Source of the DNA: Branchiostoma floridae
Taxonomy: Eukaryota; Chordata; Leptocardii; Amphioxiformes; Branchiostomatidae
Length of the DNA stretch: 64,000 nucleotides
Assembly (NCBI RefSeq): GCF_000003815.2
Contig: NC_049981.1
Coordinates: 19,355,246-19,419,245, forward strand
Direction: 5' to 3'
How positions within the stretch are numbered: position 1 is the stretch's first letter; the number at the start of each line of letters is the position of its first letter. A program made the translations under genes and the position numbers. Below the pieces are notes generated by a model. It ran no database searches, was not told where the DNA came from, and saw nothing but the letters and a program-made list of their open reading frames with translations. This document shows positions 1-12,700 of the stretch, piece by piece.

Positions 1-103
1 TTTCAACCTCCTTGATTAGATGAATCCATCTGTGAAAACAGTACCATAGGAGACACTTTGCTGTAACTGTTATAACTTATTTTTCCCTCATATTTGACTA
101 TAG

Positions 104-3100
104 GTACTTCGAAGACTTTGAGAAGAGAATTCCAAGAGAGGAAATGCTTGAGATGCAGGTACTCATCTGATACTGTATACAGGCATAAAACTGCAGTGCA
201 TACATAGACTGCTAGGTGTCTCCTTTGAGCTGCAAAGTCATTTCTTTCTACTATACATATATGCTAAAAGTTCACATGTCTGTANNNNNNNNNNNNNNNN
301 NNNNNNNNNNNNNNNNNNNNNNNNNNNNNNNNNNNNNNNNNNNNNNNNNNNNNNNNNNNNNNNNNNNNNNNNNNNNNNNNNNNNATTGGTCCAAGAAGAA
401 AAAAAATGTTTTGCACCCGTATAATGTACTTGTCCCTACACCTAACTGTTGGTATACCATACTATGTGTGTTTAGTCCTATGTTCAACCTTCCTGGCCAC
501 TTTGATTCATACTTGAAGGCAACTTTTTTTTTTGGCCAAACTTTTTTTTTATTCGCTCGCTCGCATCAGTTTTGGAGTTCCCAGAGGATGTCATCCATAT
601 AATCAAATCAACATGGCCTAACTTCCAGATGGAAGGTCATTTCTCAGCCTGTTGTTTTTCTCACAAAGGGTGTGTGCAGACTGCCTGCTGGGAAAGGTAG
701 TAAGGAGAGAACTTTCAGGAGAATTGACATCAGGTATGGGTACTGGATTTACTTCAGTTATTGCACTTTAGAATTAAAGTGAAATGTTTTTAAACTGCAA
801 GTCTTTCACAAAGGGGACAAGCATTCCCATGAAGCCCTTAGTATGAGAACATTACAGTAGCTGCTACCATATTCGCATACCGGTATTTGCATGTTCAGTT
901 ATTTCAACACTTGAAAGCTCAAGATGGAGAAGGATTGTAGGATCTATTTTAGCTGTTGGTGTATTTTTTCTTCAGAGACCAAGAGAAGTTACTGAGTTTA
1001 CTTGGCATGAATGTTACCTTTATATCTATTTCTTATCACAACCCATGAAATAATTTTTTGTTCATTCAGGTAGTTGTACCTTGTGGCACGTTACCATGCT
1101 GCATTGTCCCAGGGTAAACCGGTATTTTTGCAGGGAGGTGTCACTAGCCCTTCCCTTTAACATGCTTTAGGCACCTCCAGGGACATCCCCCAGAATTTTT
1201 TTTCAGACTATGCCTATGTTGACTGTATTTCCTGCCTCTTTACTATGCAGATTGCTGCCTAATGACCAGTATTACTGTGGAGTGTTGTACTTCACTGGCA
1301 GCGATGTCTTTAACAAGAAGATGAGAGCCCATGCCCTGGAGCAGGGCTTCACTCTTAACGAGTACACCATCCGTCCACTTGGGAGCACAGGTGGGTGTTT
1401 GTTTCTTTGTTTTGCATAACCCATAAACCCATAAACCCATAATACGTACAAGCTACCTAAGACTGGACTGAAATGTTCGATCCACACACCGGTAAGGACC
1501 CCTACTCTACAGTGTACTGGCTTCTTATGTGCTCGAGGTGTGGCTCTCTTGAAGTACAGTGCCTTCTGTTTTACATTTTATTCAAGAAGATATCCCTAAC
1601 TGAAGCCAAATGCTCATTTTAACCTGAGTGGAGTGAGGTAATAGGTGTAAAGAGTGCCTTTCTGAAGGGCACTTCATTGGGAACTGCCAGAGATTCTAAC
1701 CTGGAATCTTTTGATTCTGTTGATCAACAATCAACAACCCTAATCACAATGCCACCTTTCCATCTTGTGTGATATTGGAGTGGTCAACCTTTGTTCTTTC
1801 TATCTAGTAGACAGACGTGATCTCATTTTCCTCACCTCACCTCTCCAGTCCCGGTTTACAGAGTTTAAATTNNNNNNNNNNNNNNNNNNNNNNNNNNNNN
1901 NNNNNNNNNNNNNNNNNNNNNNNNNNNNNNNNNNNNNNNNNNNNNNNNNNNNNNNNNNNNNNNNNNNNNNNAAAGATTTATAGAAGAGCATATGTGATTT
2001 TATGATTGTTGATCAAGCCGTTTCTGAATATACATATACTACTCTATTTTTACAGTCTCTGATTCAAGGGGAGATTAACCAACTGGACAGTGACTATGTT
2101 GCTACAATCTGTGGCAGCTTTAGAAGAGGTAGGAATTAAAAGGAAGTTGTGTCTGCGGAGTTGGTAGCCATGGAGTTGGTAGCTTGGGTTTGCACAATAT
2201 GTTTCCTTTCAGTTGGGGGTGTAAAGCCGGCGGCCCTGTGTATGAGGGAGCTTATGGCTGCAAACTTCTGCATGTAAAAGAACCCAACACACAAGAGTAG
2301 GGGTGACCCAGTGTGCTGGGCTGAGTTGGCAAGCCATAGAAAAGTGTCATGTTTAGTCCTCAGTCTGAGGTTGCATGCTTTATTAATGACGAGTTCTTTG
2401 GAACACTTCTAAGTTGGAATCTTTTCGAGCAGTGTAAAAGCCAAGACACTTTGCAACTGACCCTATGTAATTATTTGAGATTGAATTGATCCAATTTTTT
2501 TTAGATCTGGGGCCAAAAATGTAACAATTATACCATCATCACCATGACAATTTTAATAAGTCATTGAATCAGTTGAAGCAAAGATACGATCATCATAATC
2601 TCTATTGAGCATGTTAGTCTATGTAAAGGGTAATCTCTTTGCCATCTCAAGTTATGTGAATACATGTTAGCTACTGAAAACTTACTGTTACATATCACAT
2701 CTTTCAGGAGCAGCATCAAGTGGTGACATTGATATCCTACTGACCCACTCCACTTACTCAAGTGAGGACAAGAAAAAGGTAGTCAGTTTTCCTTTTAACC
2801 ATAGATAGTAGTATTTTACATTCAATTTATGGACCTATCTCTACCTTTGTAGCAATTGCAGCACAACAAGGCAAACTGACTGTGAAGCCTTCTTTGCTGC
2901 AGTACATAAATGGGCAGATAGGTGTCTCACATGAGTTGCAGACCAAAAGTTGAACAAACAGGTGTTTCCATATTCCTCTGTGGATGAATATGTGATCAAC
3001 TAAGGGAAATAACTTAGTTATATGTAGGGATTAGTACAATTTGTTTATGGTCGTGACTTCCAAAACATTTTTCTCTAGTCTATATTGTATGACATGTAGT

Positions 3101-5271
3101 TTGGCAACTCCATGGGGACACCTATGGGTCAAGCCAGAAACTGCAGCACATTGTGCAGCATATTCATTGGTGTGTACAGTGTTTGTAAGAAATTGAACAT
3201 CACCCTGAAAGAAACCTTAAAATACAATGTACTGATAAGATGCAGTGTGTCATAACCTAGAACTGTTGTACAGTAAATTCATTTGGTTTGGCATTTTGCT
3301 GGAAAAGAAAAAAAAGGAAGTTTTGCATTGTTTCCAATTTATGGGTGAAAAAATTCTGTAGTAGATTAGTAGTCATACAATGGAGGCATAATTTCTAGTG
3401 TCAAGAGTTTGCGTTGCAGGTATCACAGTGAAAACTGCCAAAAAAAATATTGCAAAAGTTTCAGAGTTTACAGTAATTTTGGTGTTCCACTTTTTCAGCC
3501 CGAACTCCTGAAGCAGGTTGTCCACCATCTGGAGAAAAGCAAGTTTGTTGTGGACACCATCTCACTTGGGGACACTAAGTTCATGGTGAGAAGTTATTTA
3601 CGTTATAAAGAAATGCTATAGGAAAATAAAAAATCTTGAATAAGAAAGCTATACTAGCATTTTCTGATCATTAATGCAAAATTAACGCACGCGTAAAATT
3701 TACATTCACGTAAGGCCACGTTGATTTGATTATATGGATGACATCCGCGCTCGCACCAATTTTCGGCCATTTCCAAAAAAAAAAAGTTTTCGACCACACA
3801 ATAAATTGTGCAAAGCAGCTGTAAAATGAGCACAAATATTCCGTAGATTGAAAAAAAAGTATCAGAAAACAGATAACTAATGCCATATAATGCCAAAATG
3901 AATCTAAAGTCAAAGAATAAGATGTGAAAGGACAGAAGGAAAAAAAATCTATTGTTGGTTGGGGGAGGTACCAGTACAGAAAATTCAGGTCCAGAGGATC
4001 ATTTCCAGGTCCGGACATGAACCTGGACCTGATTGTCTGTGGAAAGTTGAGAACTGGCAATACTCAAAACAATGGTACTTGGTCAATTTTGCTACAAAGG
4101 AATCTGTTTGGTGGATTATTGGACTCCCACTGTATTTTAAAATCCCATGTCCATGTAATAAAGGCTAACGTGTCTTCGTGTACCTTTGACTGTAGAAACC
4201 TTGGTGCAATGACTNNNNNNNNNNNNNNNNNNNNNNNNNNNNNNNNNNNNNNNNNNNNNNNNNNNNNNNNNNNNNNNNNNNNNNNNNNNNNNNNNNNNNN
4301 NNNNNNNNNNNNNNTATAGTATACTGTAGTACATATCATTTGCATACGCATTATTGAAAAATTTTTCAGTAATGCAAAAAAGTATGACATTTATATCAAA
4401 GTATGTAAAATGAATGTTTCAGCCTGCATTAGCTCATCCTTCTTCTTCATCCTTCTATAGAATTTCGTTAAGCTGCAAAACACTGTTGGATATATTGTAT
4501 TCTGTAGATGATGATATTATGATGTATCCCATTGTGATATTAAGTTTTGTTAGAAAAGTCCCTTTCTTGGGCAGATATAAAGTTGATTGATGCAATGAAT
4601 ATGATATTGTAGGAAGATTATAACTTGTTTAGGATAATGACTGTGTTTGCCTATAAGATAGTGGTTAAATGGAGACAGTGTTTGTGGTTCAGTTAAAATA
4701 CCTTCTCTCCTCCTACTCATACTATTAGATGATTGTTGTAATTACAGAAACAAATTTTTAATTTATAAGACTGTTGTTGCAATTGATATGTTAAAGATTT
4801 TCCTCAAAAGCAGATGAAAACCTGCGGAATATTTTGTATTTGGCAAAGGCCCAAGCTTTTCTGTATGAACTATGTTGTACTGTTGTGCAAATATATAGCT
4901 AGCTCCTGGCTGGTGGACATGAGATGGGTTCTATCCCTGGCTAGACAGTGTCATTCCTTGCTAGATGTTGTGACTCTGGGAAAGGCACAACTTTCTTCAC
5001 TCCACTCATGGAAAAAAAGGTTACCTGCTGGGGATGTGGGATTGGCTCCACCTTCCAATACCATGCCATAGACACTAGTGGATACCAGCCCTATGGAAAA
5101 GCCTATGGTGTTACCTTCTACCTTTTTTACCCATGCAAATGTCTTATTTTTCCTCCTTCATACTTTACAGGTGTGCCAGGCGAAGCCTTACCTGTGAGCT
5201 CAGAAGAAGACGTCTTTGACATCATCGGCATGAAGTACCTGAAGCCTTCACAGAGGAGTGAAGGCCAATAA
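104..5271 (+). CDS. POLB: DNA polymerase beta, C-terminal half (5' exons lie outside the window; one contig misordered)
   Basis: Gap-filling polymerase of nuclear base-excision repair (family X). Seven exons are visible: 104-158, 669-733, 1251-1390, 2056-2128, 2708-2778, 3499-3585 and 5171-5271 (stop TAA). They cover the polymerase domain from about human residue 150 to the end. Visible motifs are [30 protein letters not shown] (two metal-binding Asp), RRIDIR (third metal Asp), [14 protein letters not shown] and NEYTIRPLG. The protein order requires 104-158, 2056-2128, 2708-2778, 3499-3585, 669-733, 1251-1390, 5171-5271. All splice phases join cleanly in that order, whereas in the order given 1390 (phase 1) would join 2056 (phase 0). 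Exons 669-733 and 1251-1390 therefore lie on a misplaced contig (385-1871). The lyase domain and start are outside the window. The C-terminus (SQRSEGQ) is slightly longer than in human. Identity is very secure. Confidence 0.95.
385..621 (+). repeat. MITE family M1, right half
   Basis: Ends with GGATGTCATCC...CATGGCCTA. This is the inverted complement of the left ends seen at 3711, 6405 and 38518. The contig edge truncates the left half. The copies share a motif of the type CTTCCTGGCCACTT...GAAGGCAACTTT. Confidence 0.6.
385..1871. other. Misordered contig holding two POLB exons
   Basis: The contig is bounded by 100-N gaps on both sides. It carries the POLB exon encoding GVCRLP...RRIDIR (669-733) and the exon encoding [10 protein letters not shown]...PLGSTG (1251-1390). 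Both belong between the exon ending at 3585 and the exon starting at 5171. The gap at 4215-4314 is the natural home. This is an assembly artefact, not a biological rearrangement, unless long reads say otherwise. Confidence 0.85.
3586..5170. repeat. POLB last intron as assembled: MITE, hAT-MITE and SINE fragments
   Basis: The interval contains an end fragment of the GGCCATGTTGATT-type MITE (about 3711-3925), a degenerate end of the hAT-like MITE family (about 3958-4035, with CAGTACAGAAAATTCAGGTC), an assembly gap, and a SINE-A copy (about 4921-5135, with the CCTGGCTAGACA and CCTTCCAATACCATGCC blocks). No further exon is seen. The two missing POLB exons should fall in or near the gap here. Confidence 0.6.
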
Positions 5272-5580
5272 TAACTATACTCCTAACACCAGTCATCACC
5301 CCTGCTCTATGGTGGTAGGATCCAGCCTGTCACGGAAATTGGACTTTTCTATTGTTGAAAAGGGAGTGATAGCTTTGAAATCTACTGGTATCCTGTGCGT
5401 TTGTAGTTTCTTCAATCTTTGTGGAAGCAATCTTCCAGATAAACACATGTATTTGAAGATGTGGTTTAACTTATAAATATGGTGTGTCGTGCAGGTATGA
5501 ATCAATCATCATGGATTACCAGAAATTCTTACATAAACCTCACCACTCTTTCTTAAAAGTTGTCAAACACATTTCCCAAC

Positions 5581-5586
5581 AATAAA
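5581..5586 (+). terminator. Poly(A) signal of POLB
   Basis: AATAAA lies 310 bases after the POLB stop, in AT-rich sequence. It is the first canonical hexamer downstream and fits a short 3' UTR. A later ATAAAA-type hexamer near 5745 is an alternative. Confidence 0.5.
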
Positions 5587-6404
5587 TGTGTTCTTCCTAC
5601 AATTGAACATGAAGGAAGAAGGCCTTCTTTTACATCATAAGTGTAGAAATAGTATTACACCATCATGATAGATAAAAGCACATTTTTATCGTTAAAGAGT
5701 TGTCAGTCTCCAACCCCACAAAACAGTCTTTATATTCTGTTGCAATAAAAGAAAGATATTGTTTTCAACAGTTGTTGTTTGGTATGGACTAGATCATCAG
5801 ATCAATGGATGAAAATACTTGTATATTAGTGAGAAGCACTGTTGGCAGACTAATCTTATACCATATAAAGTAATCAAGTCCAATGGTCTTCATGCCAGGC
5901 AGAAAAAGTCCTGCTTGTAACGGAAACAAAAGTTTGTGTTTATTATCCACTGCATCACAGCTGGCTTAAACATCACACTTCTGTGTATATCTATTTCAGG
6001 ATGCGAGGCGAAGTCATGAAGAAGTGACACTTAACAGCTGCTTTGATTTATGTGGAAGAGTTATTGGTATCTTTGTACTGTGCACTCTCAAGACTACTCA
6101 GATTGGTTTATACATGAGTACTATTCAAATTTTGCTGCTTTCTGTCAACAGTACCAAATTGAGAGTAGTCACAAATGAACCATAATCAAACCACATCATC
6201 CATTTGTGATGGCAATATCTATAATCATGTCTTTTTAATGAATCACATGTATAGATCTTATTCAACTTGATCTTTGCATCTGCCATTTGAATTAATCTGT
6301 CACTGTAAAAGGTACAATACATGGGACTATGCTGAATAAATCGGAAACCTCACACTTGTTTTCTCTTCTCAACGTTAGCACCGGGCATCATATACTTTTT
6401 TCTG

Positions 6405-6779
6405 CAAGGCCATGTCGATTAGATTATAAAGATGCGAGTGTGTAAATTAAAAGAAAGGTTGCTCCTCCGTCCCCCAAAAAAGTTGCCTTTATTATGAAAT
6501 CTAAACAAGGCTGAACACACAGAGTATGGTACACCAAATCAAGGCATCCTTGACCAACCACTAAAATTCTTCTTTTTTTTTTGTCCTTTCCCATCTTTGA
6601 CCGTGGAATTGAATTTGACATTCTACCACGTTAGTATCCATTATCAGATTTTTTGGGGGACATTTTTGCTCCTTTTGCAGTTGCTACGTATGAGTTACAA
6701 GATGTTCAAAAACTTTTTTTTAACGGTTGACAATAGACCACATGGATGTCATCCATGTAGTCCAATCAACATGGCCTAA
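6405..6779. mobile_element. MITE family M1, full-length copy
   Basis: About 375 bp. The left end AAGGCCATGTCGATTAGATT and right end CCAATCAACATGGCCT are imperfect terminal inverted repeats, followed inward by the GGATGTCATCC block. It encodes no protein. Related pieces occur at 385-621, 3711-3925 and 38518-39230. Superfamily not determined; a clear target-site duplication was not seen. Confidence 0.6.
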
Positions 6780-8332
6780 ATTCTTTCTTAGGACTAATTT
6801 GCTTCTTTGCCCCTTTCACCTGTGCAACTTCTTCACAAATTCTAACATTTATCAAGCACAGGTTTAGGCATAGGTCATAGGCATAGGTCATAACAAAATA
6901 ATGCTTTACAAATACACGTACTACTATGTATTTTAAAGTTATTACAGGAATTATAATCTACATAGATGAATGCGAGTACTTTTGCTTCTTTATTATAGTG
7001 AAAATATAAGAGAAGATTATGAGTTTAGGTGTATGAAGAAGGGAAACAGATTGTCTGGTTAGTATAAAGTTGATCTCTAGTGAAACGGATTATCATTTCT
7101 GAGAATTCCGCATCTGTTGTGTCCCTGTCAGTGCGGCAGGCATGTTACCGGACGTCCGAGCCCCACTTACCGTCATTACAGCCGCCTTTCCTGTCCTTCC
7201 ATCTGGCCACAGTCGCCACATCATCCTCCCATTTACTGTAATTACTCCTCATTTGCAGGATTTATTGTGGCGAAAATGACTGTGGTTTCGGAACAAGACA
7301 ACCGATTAAAAGTTCTGTGGAGTGACTCAGGCTTGACACGCCTATCCCGACGCTATGGAACAGTCGTTTCTTTTGAAGAGGTGCCAAGCTAATCATCCCA
7401 CGTATGTTCCACCTCTCTAACCTTTCCGGGTTGACAGTGATTTACACAAGCTGATCGTAACAACGCCCCCTGGAGGATTCTAAGGGAAACAGGTGTTCAT
7501 AAGAGTAACGAACCGACAAATGATGATGAGGATTTAACATTTGTTTTGCTTCTGTTTCTTTTCTTTCAACGATTACTAAAAATCTGAGAAGGCTCCCATC
7601 TGATTTTTGTTCTTAAGGGCCCGTTCACACAGATATTCCGTATTGACATTTTCAAGTACCTTAACCAAGAAGGATATACTTTCGGTAGCGTTTGTACACG
7701 TGTGTGTGTGGGTATATTGTATTGATATTGAGTGTGGGTAGGTCTTGATGAACGTGCCCTTAGCTCATTAACGTTATTTGTATAGCTCGGTGCTTTCGTC
7801 CTTCGTATTTGTCTAACTTAAAGTTTATGATGCATCCGGTTATACTTTCAATTTAGTTGTAGCATGATTTTCGTTTCATGTCTGATGATCAGATGATGCA
7901 TTTGATCTAAGAATCCTCCCCTAAAGTTGATTTTCATCGTTTTATTATAAATATTCATTTCGCATTTTATGACGAGTGAATGATATTTGATTGACTCAAT
8001 TGATTTCGTTTGTTCGTTAGTTTCCTGATCCGGGATGCAGTGATTAAAACCAAGTCCGGTAACTTCAACCGTCAAGATGAACACTGACCAATAAAAAGAG
8101 AGAAAAATCATCACATAAGCTATCTAAGTATCCAAAATCATGGAAAGCCGCAAAAGTGTGGGAAAGGAGTAGTTGAACCCCACCGTTACAAAAGACTCGC
8201 ACACAATCGCACCTCTGCGGTTCAAAGAAGCCACAAGGGGACTCAAACTTACAAAACTTACTCTCTGTCCCGAGAGTTATCTACTACCCAAAAGATATAG
8301 ACCATAACATGCCCAGAACGCGAAATATCAAA

Positions 8333-8490
8333 ACCGGAAGTTCCGCAGCATTGCCGCAGAAAGCCGCTAGGAGGCCCATCATTACTAGTGACCATTGTTT
8401 TCCCGGCCCCTACCAAATATCATAAGGATCCATTCACAGTTGTCCACACGCAGAAACACACACGCATCATGAAACGGCACCGAAAACATG
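8333..8490 (-). repeat. Interspersed repeat family R3
   Basis: One of several copies recognisable by AGTTCCGCAG, AGAAAGCCGC(T/C)AGG, TATCA(T/C)AAGGATCCATTCA-like blocks. Others: about 23655-23845, 35690-35885 (inverted, in gene A intron 3), 33068-33300 and 52255-52460 (direct), 7655-7720 (fragment). One end carries CCAAGAAGGTTATG. Class unknown; likely an old non-autonomous element. Confidence 0.45.
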
Positions 8491-9481
8491 ACATTCTTAG
8501 CGAAAGTAGCGAAGGTTATGGGACCCTTATATTCTTAAGGTACTGGTGTTTGGTCTGGTCAGCAAGATGAACTCGTGAACTCTTCACCTCCCTCATTTCC
8601 TGTCTAGAGCCTCTCACAAATTTGTTTCTTCACGCCAGGACGCCGCCACAAGCGAGCCGTGCATCAACAAACCACCGGCGGTGGATCCACTGACGCACGC
8701 GTTTTGTTGAAAGTTTTGGCGGGCTAAGCCGGGGAAAAGCCGGAATGAATGGCGGACCAGCGCGGTAGTCCGGGCTGTAAGCGTGGTGAATCATGCTGCA
8801 GGTGGATCAAAGTGAAGGATCACACAACCCACGTCTGCAGCTTCCGGAGGAGTAGGGGAGAAAGAGTAGGGGATAGGGTTTCTGAGGGTGCTACCAACAC
8901 ACAGAGATCAGCTATGTTTACTTATGATATTTAAAGTTTTCCTCTGCACCTTGAATTTAACTGAAACACAGAGCACAGGGCCAAAAGATATTGGACGAAA
9001 CGGCTTGCATTCAATATTTTCCCTTGAAGTAACCCTGTCGTTCTGCTGAAAAAAGTGTCCCTCAATTTCAAGTATTAAATCAGTCATTTCTTTCATGAAA
9101 TTAATCTATATGTTTGAAACCATGAGGGGAACTAAGCCCAATTGCACTTGACGGTGCTCGAGAAGGAAAGTCTTGCAAAATGTAAAAGTATAATTGTAAA
9201 GACAACAGAACACACAGCGCATTTTGACTAATAAAGTTAGACTGGTCAGCGAACTGTCAAATTTTAGGTCGCAATGAGACCGCAGTGATGTTGCCTCCCT
9301 AGCCAAAATTTAATTCTCTTCATTTTTAAGTCCTCTGCATTGAATGGAACCCAGGTCCTTTTTAACCTTAAATCGTCTATGAGTATGAATGATATCGAGA
9401 TATGACGTTATTGCCAACTCCAATTATGATATTAGATACATTCGACACAGGCAATGTTATAGTCTGACTCTTCCAAGTTCA

Positions 9482-9770
9482 CGTGGCGTCGAGTGGCTAG
9501 TGCAGTGGACAGAGGCTCGAGAGGTCACGGGTTCGATTCCTGGCTAGACATTGTGTCCTTGGGAAGGCACTTCACACGACTCCCCTCATTTTACCCAGGT
9601 GTAAAGGTACTGTAAAGGCCTGGCTTCGACTGGGGAGGTAAAAGGGGTGGAGGGGGAGGGCTGTGCTCCGCCTTCCAATACCGTGCCCTAGACACCGTGG
9701 ATAACAACGCACTGCCCCTATGGCCTCCAAAATAAAAGGCATGGGACTACCTTTACCTTCATGGCTCAAC
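9482..9770 (+). mobile_element. SINE-A, tRNA-derived, near full length
   Basis: A tRNA-like head contains a B-box (GGTTCGATTCC at about 9530-9540) and an A-box-like GTGGCTAGTGCAGTGG. It is followed by a body with CCTTGGGAAGGCAC, GGGGAGGTAAAAGGGG and CCTTCCAATACCGTGCC. Other copies or fragments of this body are at about 4921-5135, 10287-10380 and 29340-29560. Confidence 0.6.
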
Positions 9771-9799
9771 CAACCAACATCATGGCATCCCACAGACAT

Positions 9800-12700
9800 T
9801 CCATATCATATGCGCGACCGCTGTTCCATCTAAAAGTGAGTACAATCCAGTGATTCGATCACATTGTACACAAGCAAGTTTAAAGTGTGACTCTTCCAGC
9901 TCCAGCCAACATCAAGCGTGGCGTCCAGCCAGATACGTTCAATGTTTTCCTACATTCCAATACATATTTGTCACCACCATTTATCCTTATGGTGACGACA
10001 AGCCTACGATTCTTATCTCTTGTTCATTTACCCAAATAAAGACCATTTCCGACCAACTGCAAACTCTACATATTTAAGACTCCATCCCCATGACCTCACC
10101 GATCTAGTAAAACGATAAGCTGACGTGTCGCCACAATATTTGTATCATTTATTACACGTTACACCTGAAACTGTCGTGACCTTTTGACCTTCGCCTCCTC
10201 ATATCATGGTAGTATGTGTGCGAGCGAACTTTATTGCTCAACAATGGTACAGATTACTACAGTGCATGACAACTACATTGAGTCCCCTGGTATGCTCCGA
10301 TGTTGTGCCCCTGGGAAAGGGTACTTGACAACAGTTTCCTCACTTCACTCAGGTTAAAATTAGTACCGAACTTCCGTTCAAACGTCCCTCGGACAGGGCG
10401 TTAAATGGAGGTCCGGACGGCGAGCACGTGAAAGAACCCACCACACTTATCGAGAAAAATAGGCGTCCATCCCGGTGTGGGTGGAACAAAAAAATCAGTC
10501 TGGGTGTACGCCATGAGATGGTTAACTGGTGTGCAAAGCAAAAATAGATAAATAAATAAATAAAAACAACTCTCTCTCTTTCCCTCTTTTGACATACGAT
10601 GTCACAAAATATGTAACATAAACAATGAAACATAACAACGTTATTTCTTAGAAATAGACCTACAGTTTGTTAGAAAAGCTATTAGTATGTTCAACGTTCA
10701 TACTGTTGTCACAATGACTCGTCTAATATATGTCAATGTCGCAACAGCCTTGTTGCATGTACGCGATTATTTCACTTTATTAACGTGGATGAATTTTGAC
10801 TTGACATTGTGCGTACATGTAGATGGTCTATCAATGTATTTGAATAGCGTTAATTGTTCATCTTAACCTTTCAACGAAAAAAAAATCCATTACAGTTCTG
10901 ACGTTATATTATACTAGAATCTATATTCTCTATGCAACTAGATAAACCATGTTTTATAACCTTCACTAGGCCTTATATTTACATGTACAGCTGTAATAAG
11001 AAGCAACAAGAAGTCAAACTACTCATACCAGGATACATTAGTCATTGTAGATGTAGTAAGATCCCACATTATTATACATGTATCACATTGTACTTTTGAT
11101 TTATCACCATGACCTGTACTTACCTTGTAAGAGTATAAACATACAATAAAAGTCATTCATTCATTCATTAAAATCCTTTGTAAACGCAAACTTCTTCAAG
11201 ACCGAAAGGATGAGTGGGATTCCAGGGTAATTTTCCTCGGTAATGTCGGTACATATTTGTGATGAAGAAAACACACCTGTGTCGCTCCGCTCAGTCCCAC
11301 GGTTTTCTACCATACCCTACACACAGGTGTTACTGTCATTCTTTCATAAACACCCCAAGGTGAACGGGTCATTGTTGGAAATTATTAGCCTCTTGTTTGT
11401 CCTCCTCCGTGCATAGATGACCACAAAAGGCAAGCTGTTGTGTTTTATCTGCGCGGTAATCGGTGAAGTCACGGCTGTGGCGTTCCAGCATGTTTGCAGG
11501 TGTATTGCCTATGGCGAGGGAGGAAGGAGGGAGTGACGTAAACTATGTAAAAATGTAACCCACACTTTAGCATTGCTATCCAAGCAGAAGTTAGACTATG
11601 GCTCATTTTGCATCTCTTTTCGGTATTTTATTAGCTAGGTGAGCCAGGTCGTTCAGTGTAATATAACCAGCTGCTGCCGCGCCGCGTGCCTGCGAAGCTG
11701 GTGTGTTACGCCGAAGGGCGGTCATACCGGCAATAATATAGATACAGATGTGGGATTTTCTATTTTGTCAAATTTTGCCTGGCTTTTTTGGGCTGGCGGA
11801 CAGAAACCTGACAAAACGGAAAGCCGGATGAAAATGATACAAAAGCCCGAGCCTAAGCTCTACTTGGAGCGTACCTTAGCTTAAGTATTGAGTGAAAGAC
11901 TCTATACAGCTTTCGTCTTCAGTGACGTTTAAAGCTTTCGTAACATTCTTCTAACTTTCTCAAATTGATAAACCATGTCTTATAAGCTCCATCTGCACAC
12001 CTTACATTCACAGCTGTGTTGATAAGTGAGAGGAAGTTGAGCATGTACATACTAGTATACTTATATGCGTGTGTTCTCTTACAAACTAAAGGACATGATA
12101 GTCCAAATCCAGGTCAAACTTCAGACTGAGGACGAAGCATCACTAACATGACGCTTTCCTGCTCAGTCTCTACCAGACTCCGGAGGTCGCTGGGGAAACC
12201 ATAGAAATGGAACAAATAGAGGAAAGCCAGGCAGAGAAGTACAGCCGGCTAGGGAACATCTTGCGACCTTCGTAGTGAGGAAATGATTGTTTTGGTCGGC
12301 TGACTTCCCTAGTGTACTATGACTCTATTTGTCCAATTTCTACAATTAGACCATCGATCTACGAAGAATGGCAGAGGCTATTCCCGCTAGTAGAGCAGTG
12401 CTCCCTCGCTATGGCTCATGTATTTCAGCCAAGCACACGGGGTCACCCATACTCTTCTGGATAAGTGTGTTGGGTTCTTTTGCGTACAGAGGTTTGACAC
12501 GTCTACAGCTGCGTCATAAATGGGGCCTCTGGCTTTGCGTCGACATCTGAAATAACGATGCAACTCAATAAAATCGAAAGGTGGGCTGCCAACATTAGGA
12601 CGTACATGAAACATTGTTTTGTAAAGTTAGTTGATAAAGTCATTATTTCATCTATTTTTTTAGGGAACTGATAGTTCCTGACCAATCTTGCAATAGCGGT

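Larger units (their letters stand above)
5590..9480. other. Intergenic spacer, no gene recognised
   Basis: Apart from the M1 MITE, it holds decayed interspersed repeats. One short element near 7615-7765 starts GGGCCCGTTCACAC and ends GAACGTGCCC, like a Harbinger-type MITE. A member of a common family with AGTTCCGCAG and AAAGCCGCTAGG blocks lies at about 8333-8490. A GC-rich patch at 8630-8930 with an open frame from 8749 is unlike any protein I know and may be untranslated or a first exon. Confidence 0.4.

Noticed and set aside
104-5271. Biological exon shuffling within POLB
   Set aside because: The displaced block is exactly one contig between two 100-N gaps, so an assembly error is much more likely.
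8749-8934. Cysteine-containing open frame in a CpG-rich patch
   Set aside because: Could be a first exon or untranslated sequence, but no homology is recognised and no partner exon is seen.
9482-9552. Possible tRNA gene (GGTTCGATTCC box)
   Set aside because: The flanking arms do not pair into a full cloverleaf and the same body recurs elsewhere, so it is a tRNA-derived SINE.
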